Part shown: in pieces, positions 1 through 11,643 of the stretch
Numbering within the stretch: the first letter of the stretch is position 1
Layout of the letters: the number at the start of each line of letters is the position of its first letter
From: Protea cynaroides
Taxonomy: Eukaryota; Streptophyta; Magnoliopsida; Proteales; Proteaceae
Assembly: GCA_028583415.1 (NCBI GenBank)
Contig: CM053271.1
Location: 87,655,534 to 87,719,533 of the forward strand
Reading direction: 5' to 3'
DNA length: 64,000 nucleotides
The notes under the pieces: generated by a model
The model's input: the letters and a program-made list of their open reading frames with translations, nothing else
Told to the model about the DNA's origin: nothing
Database searches by the model: none
Program-made: the position numbers and the translations under genes

Positions 1-155
1 ATTTTATATACCATCCATTGTCCACATAATTTCCTCCATAGATTCTCTTAGAATTTGTCCATGGATGAATGGTTTGGGTTTCTTCTAAATCCTATCTTCT
101 TCATAAACTATTCTAGGCTCTCAATTTATCATGGAGAATATGTTCATACCTTAAG
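1..155 (-). repeat. 3' LTR of element B, distal piece
   Basis: Matches 23862-24012 of the right LTR of B with about 5% mismatches. It is cut at 155 by solo LTR S1 and resumes at 2319. The left end of this LTR lies outside the window. Confidence 0.88.
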
Positions 156-440
156 TGTCACACCCCAATTCTGGCTGAACCAGAAGTGTGAGTGAACCGT
201 CATTGAACCAACGGTTCACACCTGGATCTCAATAAGACTGTGTCCACTCATACAAATCATTGCACATAACCATAATCAGAATATAATAAAATACAGCGGA
301 AGTCTTAAATAAAATTAACTGAGTGATCTATTGATAAATTTAATAAAATATCTAGTTATTCAAACACCAAAACCTAATTAAATATCCATACATCAATTGT
401 ATCTTCAACCAAAAATAATTAAAATAAATTAAATCAACTC

Positions 441-662
441 CTAGAGGTACACGCAGAAAGGGCACTCACATGAAGTGTCATGCTCGTCCTCTCCTACTTG
501 CACTTCCAAAGTAGCAACGCCTCCGTACACCGGAGCATTCAGGTAATCCTCTACTGTATAACCTGCATCAACATCTAAAAATAGTGTATACACAAGGGTG
601 AGCTCACAACTTAACTCAGTAAGACAATCAGACAATGCAACAAACATATGCATGAGTAACAT
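441..662 (-). CDS. Conserved LTR-embedded ORF of S1 with C-x-C-x-x-C tail
   Basis: The last ~45 codons read DAGYTVEDYLNAPVYGG, an acidic linker, then CECPFCVYL and stop. Other LTRs here end in an equivalent CECNSCVFD plus stop, although the surrounding DNA is strongly diverged. Residues before DAG are not conserved. TTTTTAG lies just before the conserved part (AG at 575-576) and a GTAAGTG donor-like site lies downstream of the TATA box (intron base 1 at 1867), so the conserved part may be a second exon. No known family is recognised. The paired cysteines suggest metal binding, which is inference. No start codon is conserved. Confidence 0.5.
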   Translation of the reverse strand: MLLMHMFVALSDCLTELSCELTLVYTLFLDVDAGYTVEDYLNAPVYGGVATLEVQVGEDEHDTSCECPFCVYL

Positions 663-1458
663 TCACATCATGGTCTGGTTTTAAGTTTGCAATGTGCTAT
701 AGAAAAGATTGGCGGCCACTACACCTCTATACACGAGTGTGTGAAGTCGCCCAATGGATCAGACACCACTATCGTCCCATATGCACCCTACCATGGAATA
801 GAGATAGGGCTAAAGCGTCCGGATCAAACACTGCCAACACTTCCCCTGATACCCTACCCATACCAACATGTAAGCCCCTATTGGCGAGGGCTTGCAAACT
901 GAGCTCACAACTAACCAATCCTATATGTCATCACAGTAGGCCCTATCTCAGCGTAGCTCCCTACGACATAGATATAGAGCTAGAGTCTAGTGGCCAGGCC
1001 GGAGACCACAGTGCCACTTCCTCCCCCTGATACCCTACCCGCACCAAGCATGCTAAGACAGAACAATACGAAAAGGTGCTAATGTGAGGAATGATCCCAG
1101 ACCCTCGGCCCTTCCCATTCTACACACCAATGAAAACAATCACATGCCTAACAGTCACATCCTAGCATAGCGAGTATGCATGAACAATAATAATAACTGA
1201 AAGTAAATGATGACATGCGAGTATGCACAAACATTAGTCCACAGAATCATAGTTATTAACAAAGTTTTATTGTTATTAAATTATTAGGGTTTAGGTCCGA
1301 TTTCCTTACCTGATGCTTGTTTGATAGCTTGCTCCGCGTCACATTATCCAAACTTGCTATCACAAGGTCCTACACAATGTTAGGGTTGTATTAGAATAGT
1401 TTTCTTAGGATTTACGTTGGTCAGAAAATCATCTGAGTCAAAAATACTCCTCACAGAG

Positions 1459-1573
1459 CATACCGGTCGCAGTACAGGTCGTGACACTGTGGGGAAAGGT
1501 GTGATCGGTATGGTCGATCGGTCCCCACAGACCAGTCTCTGGGAGGTACCGGTCGCATATGGTGCGACCGGTA
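1459..1573. promoter_or_regulatory. Leader word array of S1 (ACCGGTCG type)
   Basis: Repeated ACCGGTCGCA, GGTCGATCGGTC and the inverse GCGACCGGT form partly palindromic clusters. The array lies in the LTR leader between the TATA box and the LTR ORF, where the other LTRs carry arrays built from other words. Confidence 0.55.
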
Positions 1574-2012
1574 TGTCTCCAGAAGACCATACATCCGGTT
1601 CTCGCCTTCCGTCGGTCACCCCCTATTGATCCAAGGGTTTCTTCTATACATTATAGGTCTGAGCACTAAGTTAGAGTTGTTTCCAACTCCATTCAAGTCC
1701 TAGTTTCGACGATCTTCAACCTAGAACTTGAATCTAGGGTTTACCAACTAGATTAGGGTTTGACGGCAAAATAGGGTTTAGATCAATACCTCGCTTTGCA
1801 TGGTATTGAACCAAACATGACTAACCATCCTAGAATGATTAAAGTAGAGGAAGGTTTAAGCACTTACCGTTGGTTCACGGTAACGTGTTCTTCGTCCAAC
1901 AGCAATGGCGGCTCTTCCCTCTCCTTCTTAGCTTCTTTTCCTTCTGCAGCCTCTTTCTCCTCTCTAGGGTTTGTGAGGATCAATGAGAGAGGTTTTAGGA
2001 GGTTTAAGGGTC

Positions 2013-2022
2013 CTTATATAGG
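2013..2022 (-). promoter_or_regulatory. TATA box of solo LTR S1
   Basis: CCTATATAAGG on the minus strand, about 300 bp from the U3 end of the LTR, the same layout as in the A, B, C and D LTRs. Confidence 0.6.
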
Positions 2023-2128
2023 CTAGGGTTAGGTTTAGAGGCCTCTTAACATTAAGAAAGTCCTTCGGTTCAAAATTTAAAAAGTGAGACCCGAAGAGAT
2101 CCTTTTCCCGATCCAAGCTGCGCAGGCC

Positions 2129-2172
2129 ATACCGGTCGACCGTCGACCGGTACCATAGACCGGTACCATCGA
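2129..2172. promoter_or_regulatory. Promoter-proximal word array of S1
   Basis: ACCGGTCGACCGTCGACCGG and further ACCGGTACC copies form a compact near-palindrome in U3, upstream of the TATA box. A, B, C and D carry their own word arrays at this place. Confidence 0.55.
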
Positions 2173-2318
2173 CGAGTATGAGGTTTTCCATACTTGAATT
2201 GGTCCGATTTCATACCTGTTTGTCATCCCCTCGTCCCGTCTGGCCCGGTGATGATTGGAAGACCTGTTACGACATGAACAAAAGGTTTAGATTGGGTTCA
2301 TGGAGTGCGGGTCTTACA

Positions 2319-2833
2319 TTAAGCTTGGTGATGATTCAGAGTTTCCTCTGAATTTTCTTCCTCCTTAGTCTTCCTCTTCAATTTTCCTTTTCTTTCTTCT
2401 CTTCTCTTTCTCTCACTTTCAATTAGAGTTCTAAAGGAGTGAAAGAGGCTAAGAGACGTCCTATTTATAGAGGAAAACCCAACATAATATGCCCTAATGA
2501 GTTTAGGAAAGACCCCCCTTCGAATTAGGAAGGTTTCCTAATTTTTGGTTCTGACTGATTTCCGTGTGGTCAGAGGTGGGGTCGCAGAATCTGTTGACCA
2601 CACCTTTTGAAATGTCTGACCACACGACCAAAATTCATGTGGTTGGACTATTTTGAGGTGTGGTCAGTCACACCTGTTTAAGTATGCGACCACACGCTCA
2701 TAATTGACTATTTTTGGGTTGATTTGATACCTGGTCTTGTGGTTTCTTCACGCACTTGGTCTACTTGGCTCGACTATGATAGGTAGACCTGATACAAGGT
2801 GGTAAGACCAGTTAATTTGATACGGGTCTTACA
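2319..2833 (-). repeat. 3' LTR of element B, proximal piece (U3)
   Basis: Continues the B LTR after the S1 insertion and ends GGGTCTTACA at 2833. It holds the TATA box CTATTTATAG (2461-2470; CTATAAATAG on the coding strand). A TGTGGTCG-type word array lies upstream of it at about 2563-2697. Confidence 0.88.
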
Positions 2834-2845
2834 ACTCCCCCCCTC
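2834..2845 (-). other. Polypurine tract of element B
   Basis: GAGGGGGGGAGT on the minus strand directly abuts the 3' LTR, the normal site for plus-strand priming in LTR retrotransposons. Confidence 0.8.
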
Positions 2846-2863
2846 TTATTAGAAATTGTGTCC

Positions 2864-4492
2864 TCAAAATTTGCATATACCTTTCGAGTCGAAAAGGTGA
2901 GGATATTGCTTTCGCATAGCATTCTCTTCTTCCCATGTGATCTCTTCTATATCTTGGCATCTCCAAGTGACCTTAACATAATAAATATCACAGTTGCATA
3001 GACGTTGAACCTTTCGACTGGTGATTTCAGTTGGTGCTACTTCGAATGTCAAATCATCAGTTAGACCCGGTGGATCCGCTGTTAAAACGTGTGTTGGATC
3101 TCTGACGTACTTCTTCAGTAATGAGATATGAAATACATCATGCACACTTGACATAGATGGGGGTAGTGCTAACTGATACGCCACTTTTCCATGTTTAGCG
3201 AGAATCTCATATGGCCCGACATATCTCGGACTTAGCTTCCCTTTCTGCCCGAATCGTTTTAAACCTCGCGTAGGTGATACTTTCAAGAATACTTAATCAC
3301 CTTCAACGAATTCAAGGTCTCGACGTCGAGTATCTACATACTGTTTCTGACAATTCTGAGCTGTTCTAACTCTTTCCTTGATAATGTCGACTACTCGACA
3401 AGTCTCTTCAACAAATTCTGGTCCAATGATACTCCGTTCACCAACTTCATTCCAAAACAAAGGAGTTCGACACTTCCTACCATACAGTGCTTCATAGGGT
3501 GACATCTGTATAGTAGCCTAATAGCTGTTGTTATAGGCGAACTCGATCAATGGTAGTTTTTCATCCCATGAGCCTTTGAAATCAATAACACAGGCTCGAA
3601 GCATGTCTTTTAAAATTTGAATGGTACGCTCCGACTATCCGTCTGTCTGAGGATGGAATGCAGTACAAAATTTCAGCGTTGTACCCATAGCCTTCTGTAA
3701 TCCTTCCCAAAACTTTGAGGTAAAGCGTGGGTCTCTATCGGACACAATGCTTTCAGGTACACCATGTAATCTGATAATATTATCCACATATAGCTTGGTT
3801 AACATCTCTAAGGTATACTGAGGTCGTATAGCTATGAAGCGAGCTGTCTTAGTCAGACGATCTACAATCACCCAGACCGCGTCAACTACTCGGGGAGTCA
3901 ATGGTAACCCAGTGACGAAGTCCATAGTGATGCAGTCCCATTTTCATGCTGGTTCTGGCAGTGGCTGCAATAATCCTACAGGTCTTAGCCGTTCAGCCTT
4001 TACCCTCTGACAATTTAGGCATTGAGACACAAATTTATCTACATCTACTTTAATTCCTCTCCACCAATATAATTTCTTCAAATCATGATACATCTTTGTA
4101 CTTTCAGGATGTACCGAATAAGCGGTGGTGTGAGCTTCCTTCATTAGTCTATGTCTAATGTCCAATTTTTTCGTTTCAAGAACACATACTCTTCCTTTGT
4201 ACTTCAATACCTTTTCAACGTCCAAGGTGAAGTCAGGAATAGTCCTACCTTTTTCGATGTCTTCTTGCACCGTTCTTAGATAAGGGTCTGATTTAATAGC
4301 GGCTTTCACTTCATCTAATATATCAGGTAAAATCCTTAATGTTGCGAACATATTTGAAAATCGATGAATAAACCCTTGATTGATTGATCCGTCTGGTGCA
4401 TCTATCATGAACTGCTCATTACCATGATGGAATACTTTCCCTGTAACACACATAGCCACAGTTGTGTTAACCTCTCCTTGGGATTTCATCAT
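2864..4492 (-). pseudogene. Element B integrase with C-terminal chromodomain-like region, broken
   Basis: Reading right to left: an HHCC zinc-binding region (HRLMKEAHTTAYSVHPEST, then CLNC), the catalytic core (MDFVTGLPL with the first Asp, then SDRDPRF), a GPY/F-like stretch (KLSPRYVGPYEIL), and a chromodomain-like end (YYVKVTWRCQDIEEITWEEE, then PHLF). This order is typical of Tekay/Del chromoviruses, in which the chromodomain directs integration to heterochromatin. The frame is broken at about 3287-3292, 3506-3634 and 3926-3943, so no intact integrase is made. Confidence 0.85.
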
Positions 4493-5780
4493 TGCTTTTC
4501 TGCTTAGCGCATCAACAACTACATTAGCCTTCCCTGGATGATACTAGATATCGCAATCATAATCCTTCAATAATTCCAACCATCTTCTTTATCTCATGTT
4601 CAACTCCTATTGATTAAAAAGATAAGTGAAACTCTTGTGATCTGACTTAATCTGAAATTTCTCTCCATACAAATAATGTCTCCATATCTTGACAGCATGT
4701 ACTACCGCTGCTAATTCCAAGTCATGAGTGGGATAGTTCTTCTCATGTGTCTTCAGTTGTCTTGAGGCATACACAACTACTTGTTCTCCTTGCATAAGTA
4801 CACATCCTAAACCCAACCCAGACGCATCAGTGTACAAGGTAAATGGTTGTCCTGGAATAGAAATAATCAAGATGGGAGCAGATATCAATCTAGCCTTCAA
4901 TGTTTGAAAACCTTCTTCACATTTGTCGGTCTAAACAAACTTTTCTCCTTTGTTATTCAAACTGGTGAGAGGTACGGTAATTCTGGAGTAATCTTCCATG
5001 AATCGTCGGTAATACCCAGCTAGACCTAGGAAATTTCTGATTTCTGCAACACTCTTAGGTGCTTCCCATTTCACAATGGCATCAATCTTGCTAGGATCCA
5101 CTTTAATGCCCTCAGTGGATACAACATGGCCTAAGAAAGCGACCTCATTTAGCCAAACTCACACTTTATAAATTTGGCGTAAAACTTTTCTTTTCTTAGT
5201 CATTGTAGAGCGGCTCTTAGATTCATGACGTGAGTTTCCTTGTCCTTGGAGTAGACCAATATATCGTCAATAAACACAATGACTGACGTATCCAACATAT
5301 CATGGAATACCCGATTCATGAGTTCCATAAAAGTTATGGGTCCATTAGTCAATCCAAAAGACATGACTAAAAATTCATAATGTCCATATCTTGTTCTGAA
5401 TACTGTCTTTGGAATATCGCCTTCCTTAATCTTCAACTGATGGTATTCTGACCGAAGATCAATCTTGGAGAACACCTTGGCACCTTACAATTGATTGAAC
5501 AAGTCATCAATCCGAGGCAACGGGTATCGATTCTTGATTGTAAGCTTATTCAATTCCCGATAGTCTATACACAGTCGAACACTACCGTCCTTCTTCTTCA
5601 CAAACAATACTGGCGCTCCCCATGGTGATATACTGGGTCTGATATAACCCTTGTCCAGTAATTCCTGTAACTATACCTTTAGTTCCTTCAGTTCAGTAGG
5701 AGCCATTCGATAGGGTGCTTTAGATACTGGTGCGGCTCCGGGTATCAGATCTATAACAAACTCTGTCGCTCGGTCGGGTG
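4493..5780 (-). pseudogene. Element B reverse transcriptase and RNase H, broken
   Basis: RT motifs include FSKIDLRSEYHQ, FGLTNGPITF and the active site VFIDDILVYSK (5200-5475). RNase H is represented by LYTDASGLGLGCVLMQGEQ, YASRQLKTHEKNYPTHDLEL and KSDHKSFTYLF (4607-4900). The segments between these ORFs show the same protein in other frames or with stops. The sequence is close to the matching region of A but more damaged. Confidence 0.85.
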
Positions 5781-5989
5781 GTAGTCCTGGTAGTTCCTCA
5801 GGAAATACATCTGGAAAGTCACACACAACATCAATATCCTCCATTCATGGTACTTCCTTGGTGAGGTCGACCACGGATACTAGATACCCAACTCCTCCTT
5901 TCTCGAGGCATTTTCTAGCCTTTAATGCAGAGAGGATGAGTTTTCATTTACGGGAAAGTTTGGTTCCCGCAAAACTAAACTCTGCTCCT

Positions 5990-6345
5990 TCCTTGTCTTT
6001 AAATGTTAATTTTTTTTTGCACATAATAGGTTTGTAGAATGTCGAGCTAAACAATCCATTCCCAAGATAACATCAAAGTCTGCCATCTCGAGTTGAATCA
6101 AGGTTGCATCCAAAATCTTCTCGTCGATAAGAACTGGACATAGTCCATAATCTTTTTCTAATTCCACCACTTCTAATCCCATAGGTGATCGTACAAGAAA
6201 TTTGTAGTCTAAAGATCTGAGGGGTAGATTTAGCTTCTTTCCAAATGTCACAGATATAAAATAATGAGTAGTTCTAGAATCAAAGAGTACTCTGGCGGGT
6301 ATGCCATTAATATGTACGATACCTGTGATTTGTTTTAATTTAATC
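5990..6345 (-). pseudogene. Element B aspartic protease remnant
   Basis: Encodes LEMADFDVILGMDCLARHST, the C-terminal signature of retroviral-type proteases in this lineage. The catalytic loop upstream (about 6260-6285) reads LFDSRTTH where A reads LFDSGATH. The essential glycine of the DSG triad is therefore replaced by arginine, which should abolish activity. Gag continues beyond element A, at 18400. Confidence 0.75.
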
Positions 6346-6676
6346 TATATGCTCACTCAAGGTAATACAAAATGAAAGGTTCAGGTCATATGTCACACCC
6401 CAATTCCACTCTATTCAGAATGGTGTGATGAACCGCTAACAAATCAATGGTTCAACCAGGATCTCGAGTAGGCTATATCCATTTTATCTAAACCCCATAC
6501 ATCCATATTCATAATCAGAGTAAATACACAATAGCGGAAGTCTTATAATAAAATGAACTGAGAATCTACTGTGTTATTAATATTTAAATAGCAAATTATT
6601 CTGTACCAACTGAGACATAAATAAATATCAAATACATGTCCTTAATAAATCCAAATAAAGAAAACTAAAAAAATAA

Positions 6677-6880
6677 CTAATCGAATACACATGAGTTGCA
6701 CTCGCAAGAGGAGTCATGTGTATCCACTTCCCCTTCAACTTCCATCGCCGCCACATTCCCGTACAGTGGAGCATTTACATAATCTTCAACAGTCATACCT
6801 GCATCATCAACTAAAAATATTCGACGTCGAAAGGGTGAGCACACATCACGGCTCAGTGAGCAAACAAAATAATGCAACAA
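6677..6880 (-). CDS. Conserved LTR-embedded ORF, A 3' LTR copy
   Basis: Encodes 67 residues with RRRIFLVDDAGMTVEDYVNA, then PLYGNVAAME, an acidic segment, and HDSSCECNSCVFD plus stop. The equivalent ORFs at 16413, 22475, 32064 and 441 end at the same motif. TTTTTAG directly precedes VDDAG (AG at 6811-6812), so 6810-6677 may be an exon. The function is unknown. A small Cys-motif peptide read from the LTR leader is the simplest description. Confidence 0.5.
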   Translation of the reverse strand: MLHYFVCSLSRDVCSPFRRRIFLVDDAGMTVEDYVNAPLYGNVAAMEVEGEVDTHDSSCECNSCVFD

Positions 6881-7754
6881 TACATATGCATGTAGTCAAA
6901 TCATATTTTTGGTCCGGTTTAAAGTTTGCACTGTGCTATAGAAAGGATAGGTGGCCGCCGCACCTCTATACACGAGTGTGTGGAAACGCCCAATGAAAAC
7001 GGCACCGTCGCCCCACAAGCACCCAGAATGGCACAATATACACCCCATGAAAAATGGTCATGGCTGTATCGGTTGATACCATACCAACAAATAAACCCCT
7101 GTTGGCTAGGGTTACAAACTGGACTCACAACTAACCAATCCTAATGCTAAACAGCATATCCAAGGCCTCACCCCAGCATCCCTCAGAACATCCATAGAGA
7201 TAGAGCTAAGGCCCCCCGGTAGAGTCAGAGACTACAAGGACCGAGACCACCTCCCATGATACTCAACGACATAATAGTTCTGCTAAAGTAATGACGATAC
7301 GACGACGTCAGTAGACATGACTTGAGTAGACCATGACACAATATACACCCCATGAAGATGGTCATGGCTGTACCGGTTGATACCATCCCTAACCGCACCA
7401 TATACACTAGCCAAACACAAACATTCACATGCCTATTTCTATCATCATCATCATCATCATGTTATAAACAATAAAGTAAATATGCATGAACAAATAATAG
7501 AAATATTGGATGACATGTTGAATGCACATACAAGCATACACACATGGAATCAATATGGCATTGGACTAAAAAAATAAAAGTAGTTTATTATTAACCAGTT
7601 AGTTTAGGTCTTGTTCCCTCACCTTAGCTTGTTAATAGATCCAATTTTAAGCTTTAGAATCTCCTTTATAATGTTATTATATTGCTAGAAGACCTAACAA
7701 AGTTGATAAAATTTAATTAGAATTAATTCCAAATTTAAAAACCATGTTGTTAAC

Positions 7755-7892
7755 TGGGGGTCGGAGATAGGGTCGGAGTCATGATCGACCCCTGGTGCAA
7801 CCCCCCTATTCTGGACTTCCCGAACACAAGGGGTCGATGCTCAGGGTCTGGTAGGGTCGATTGGCCATCAACCCCCTGTGCGACCCCCTGTG
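7755..7892. promoter_or_regulatory. Leader word array, A 3' LTR (GGGGGTCG type)
   Basis: Clustered GGGGTCG and CGACCCC words in both orientations, lying in the transcribed leader between the TATA box and the LTR ORF. Confidence 0.6.
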
Positions 7893-8386
7893 GGTTTTGG
7901 TCAATTTTCTTCCTTTCAGTCCATTCTTCGTGTTTGGGGTCCTATGGCTTGCTACTACAGTCCATATTACACATGTTCTACGGCCTAGAACCATGATTCA
8001 TTCACCTAAATGGCTTTCATGACTTCCCCATGGTTTTTCATGAAAACCTAACCATGGGTTGATGGTTTGGGATTCTCCGAGATCATACTCTCTTCATTAT
8101 CTAACCTAAGGTCTGTAGAAACTCATGGAATTAGTATCCATACCTGAGAAGAATACTCCTTCCCTCCAACTCTTCTCCTTTTTGCTTTCTTCTCTTCCTT
8201 GCTTCTCTTATTCTTTTCTTCCTTCTCTTCTCTTTCTCTCAATCCAATTAGGGTTGTAAAAGGAGTGAAAGAGGCTTAGGGACGTCCTATTTATAGAGTA
8301 AAAACTCCTAAAATAAGTCCCATTGAGTTTAGGAAAGAATCCAACCGAAATTAGGAAACATTCCTAATTTCTGTTTCTGGCAACAA

Positions 8387-8521
8387 CTGGGGGTCGATGA
8401 GGGGGTCGATGATCCCGTCGACCCCTAACTCCTAGAGTGTCTGACCCCCTCTGTAAAACAGGGGGTATGACCTTCTGTCTTGGGGGTCCGACCCTCCCTT
8501 GCTGGGTATGCGACCCTCCCC
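8387..8521. promoter_or_regulatory. Promoter-proximal word array, A 3' LTR
   Basis: GGGGGTCGATGAGGGGGTCG followed by CGACCCC and related copies, in U3 about 90-230 bp upstream of the TATA box. Confidence 0.6.
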
Positions 8522-8658
8522 TTAATTTAAGTGTTTTTGGGTCGATTTGATACCTGGGATCACGATCTCCTTCATGCCCTTGGTCCTTTTGGCTCGACCA
8601 TGATGGGTAAACCTAATTCAAGGTGGTAAGACCGGGTTAGTTTGATACGGGTCTTACA

Positions 8659-8670
8659 ACTCCCCCCTAC
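8659..8670 (-). other. Polypurine tract of element A
   Basis: GTAGGGGGGAGT on the minus strand abuts the 3' LTR. Confidence 0.85.
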
Positions 8671-10207
8671 TTATAAAAATTTCGTCCTCGAAATTGTACG
8701 TACCTTCTGAATCAAATAAGTGAGGGTATTGCTTCCGCATAACATTCTCTTCTTCCCATGTAATTTCTTCCATGTCTCTACTTCTCCAAGTGACCTTAAC
8801 ATAATAGATATCTCGGTTGCGTAGTCGTTGAACCTTTCGGTTGGTGATTTCAGTTGGTGTTACTTCAAATGTCAATTCATCAGTCAATTCTCGTAGATCT
8901 ACTGTCAGGATGTGCGTTGGGTCCTTGACATACTTCTTCAATAGGGAAATATGAAATACGTCATGCACACTTGACATAGATGGTGGTAGTGCTAACTGGT
9001 AAGCCATTTTTCCACGCTTAGCTAAAATCTCATATGGCCCGACATATCTTGGACTTAGTTTCCCTTTCTGTCTGAACTGTTTCAATCCTCGCATAGGCGA
9101 TACCTTCAAGAATACTTTATCACCTACGACGAACTCAAGATCTCTGCGTTGAGTATCTGCATATTTTTTCTGACGGTTCTGAGCTGTTCTTACCCTTTCC
9201 TTGATAATGTCGACCACGCGACAAGTCTCTTCGACAAATTCCGGCCCAACAATACTACGTTCTCCAACTTCATTCTAAAATAAAGGAGTTTGACACTTTC
9301 TGCCATACAGTGCTTTGTAGGGTGACATCTGTATAGTAGCCTGGTAGCTATTGTCATAAGCGAACTCGATCAGTGGTAACTTTTCACCCCATGATCCTTT
9401 GAAGTCAATTACACATGCTCGTAGCATATCTTCTAGAATCTGAATTGTACGCTCTGACTGTCCATCTGTCTGTGGATGAAATGCAGTACTAAACTTCAAT
9501 GTTGTACCCATAGCCTTTTGCAATCATTCTCAAAACTTTAAAGTAAATCGTGGATCTCTATCGGACACAATGCTCTCTAGTACACCGTGCAATCGAACAA
9601 TATTATCCACATACAGTTTTGCTAACCTTTTCAGTGTATACTGAGGTCGTATCGGTATAAAGTGAGCTGTCTTAGTCAGACGGTCTACAATCACCCAAAC
9701 TACGTCAACTACTCGAGGAGTCAGTGGTAATCCCGTGACGAAGTCCATAGTGATGCAGTCCCATTTCCATGCTGGTTCCGGCAACAGTTGTACCAGTCCT
9801 GCGGGTCTTTGTCGTTCAGCCTTTACCTTCTGACAATTTAGACAATGAGACACGCACTTGGCTACATCTACTTTCATCCCTCTCCACCTATATAGTTTCT
9901 TTAGATCATGATACATTTTTGTACTTCCAGGATGTATCGAATAGATGGTGGTATGGGCTTCTTTCATCAGTCGGTGTCTAATGTCCACACTTTCTGTTTC
10001 GGGTACACATATCCTTCCTTTGTACTTCAGTACCTTCTCTTCGTCCAAGGTGAACTCAGGGTTAGTTCTACCTTTTTCGATGTCTTCTTGCACCGTTCTC
10101 AGGTAAGGGTCTGATTTGATAGTTGTCTTCACTTCATCAATTATGTCCGGTATAATCTTCAATGCAGCGAACATATTTGAAAATCGATGAATAAACCCTT
10201 GGTTGGC
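8660..10207 (-). pseudogene. Element A integrase with chromodomain-like end
   Basis: Three open blocks (10174-9530, 9523-9275, 9217-8654) give a nearly complete integrase. They carry the HHCC region (HRLMKEAHTTIYSIHPGST, CLNC), Asp in MDFVTGLPL, Asp in SDRDPRF and Glu in IQILEDMLRA, which complete the DDE triad. A GPY/F-like segment (LSPRYVGPYEIL) and a chromodomain-like C terminus (YYVKVTWRSRDMEEITWEEE) follow. The breaks at about 9525 and 9220-9275 are few, consistent with a young but inactive element. Integrase inserts the cDNA and makes the 5-bp duplication seen here. Confidence 0.88.
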
Positions 10208-11640
10208 TTATCCATCCACTGTATCTATCACATACTGCTTGTTATCGTGATTGAATACCACTCCGGTAGTACACATTGCTGCAGTTGTGCTAACCTCTCC
10301 TTGAGATTTTATCATTGCCTTTCTGCTCAACGCATCTGCTACTACATTAGCTTTCCCCGGATGATACTGGATATCACAGTCATAGTCTTTCAGTAGTTCC
10401 AGCCATCTTCTTTGTCTCATATTCAACTCCTTCTGATTAAATAAATAAGTAAGACTTTTATGGTTTGACTTAATTTAAAACTTCTCTCCGTATAGGTAAT
10501 GTCTCCATATCTTGACAGCATGTACAACTGCTGCTAACTCCAAATCATGAGTGGGATAGTTTTTCTCATGTGTCTTCAACTGTCTTGAGGCATAAGCAAT
10601 TACTTGTTCTCCTTACATAAGCACACATCCTAATCCCAGTCCTGACGCATCAGTGTACAGGGTAAATGTCTGTCCTGGGACAGGAATAGTCAAAATCAGA
10701 GCGGATATCAACCTGGTCTTCAATGTCTGGAAGCTCTCTCACATTTATCCGTCCACACAAACTTTTCACCTTTCTTAGTCAAACTGGTGAGAGGTACGGC
10801 AATCCGGGAATAGCCTTCCACAAATCTCCGATAATAACCAGCGAGACCCAGAAAACTTCTAATTTCTGCAACGCTCTTTGGTGCTTCCCACTTTACAATA
10901 GCCTCGATCTTGCTAGGGTCCACTTTGATTCCTTCAGCGGATACTACATGGCCTAGGAAGGCGACTTCACTTAGCCAAAACTTACACTTGGTAAATTTGG
11001 CATATAGCTTCTCTTTCCTTAAACGTTGTAGGGCGACGTTTAGGTTCTTAATATGGGTTTCTTTGTCCTTGGAATATACCAATATATCATCAACAAATAC
11101 AATAATCGACGTATCCAACATATCGTGGAAAACCCGGTTCATAAGTTCCATGAATGTTGCTGGTGCGTTTGTCAATCCAAAAGACATGATCAAGAATTCA
11201 TAATGTCCATATCTGGTCCTGAAAGCCGTCTTAGGAATATCACCCTCTTTAATCTTCAACTGATGGTAGCCTGATCGAAGATCGATCTTAGAAAATACTT
11301 TCGCCCCTTGCAACTGATCGAACAAGTCATCGATCCTAGGTAGTGGATATCGATTCTTGATTGTCAGCTTGTTCAACTCCCGATAGTCGATACATAATCG
11401 AACGCTACCGTCCTTCTTCTTTATGAACAATACTGGCGCTCCCCATGGTGATATATTAGGTCGAATATAACCCTTGTCCAACAGTTCCTGTAGTTGCACT
11501 TTCAATTCCTTCAGTTCAGTAGGAGCCATTCTATAAGGTGCTTTTGATACTGGTGTGGCTCTAGGTATAAGGTCTATCACAAACTCTGTGGCTCTGTCGG
11601 GTGGTAATCCTGGTAGTTCCTCTGAAAATACGTCGGGATA
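10208..11640 (-). pseudogene. Element A reverse transcriptase and RNase H
   Basis: The RT block 11580-10720 is open for 286 codons. It contains VLFIKKKDGSVRLCIDYREL, VFSKIDLRSGYHQLKIKEGD, MSFGLTNAPATF, the active-site loop VFVDDILVYSK and FLGLAGYYRRFVEGYS. RNase H and the connection region follow, with one break near 10710-10720 and a stop near 10475, then LNMRQRRWLELLKDYDCDIQ and HPGKANVVADALSRK (10426-10208). The catalytic residues of RT appear intact. This polymerase copies element RNA to cDNA in cytoplasmic particles. Confidence 0.88.
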
Positions 11641-11643
11641 GTC

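Larger units (their letters stand above)
156..2318 (-). mobile_element. Solo LTR S1 of a related gypsy family, inserted in the LTR of B
   Basis: It begins TGTCACACCCC and ends GGGTCTTACA, the same termini as the A, B and C LTRs. It is flanked by the direct repeat TTAAG (151-155 and 2319-2323). No internal coding sequence is attached, so it is a solo LTR left by LTR-LTR recombination. Away from its ends it is clearly diverged from A and B, which marks a separate family. It keeps the shared plan: an ORF near the U5 end, a TATA box near 2013, and two arrays of a GGTCG-core word. Confidence 0.9.
6391..8658 (-). repeat. 3' LTR of element A
   Basis: Starts TGTCACACCCC and ends GGGTCTTACA, with 97-98% identity by eye to 16127-18394. 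Sampled differences in the first 185 bp are all transitions, as expected from methylated-cytosine decay. TATA box CTATTTATAG at 8287-8296 (plus-strand spelling). Word arrays at 7755-7892 and 8387-8521. Confidence 0.95.

Noticed and set aside
7377..7577. His-rich ORF in the A 3' LTR
   Set aside because: Product of an ATC/CAT repeat; the length varies between LTR copies.
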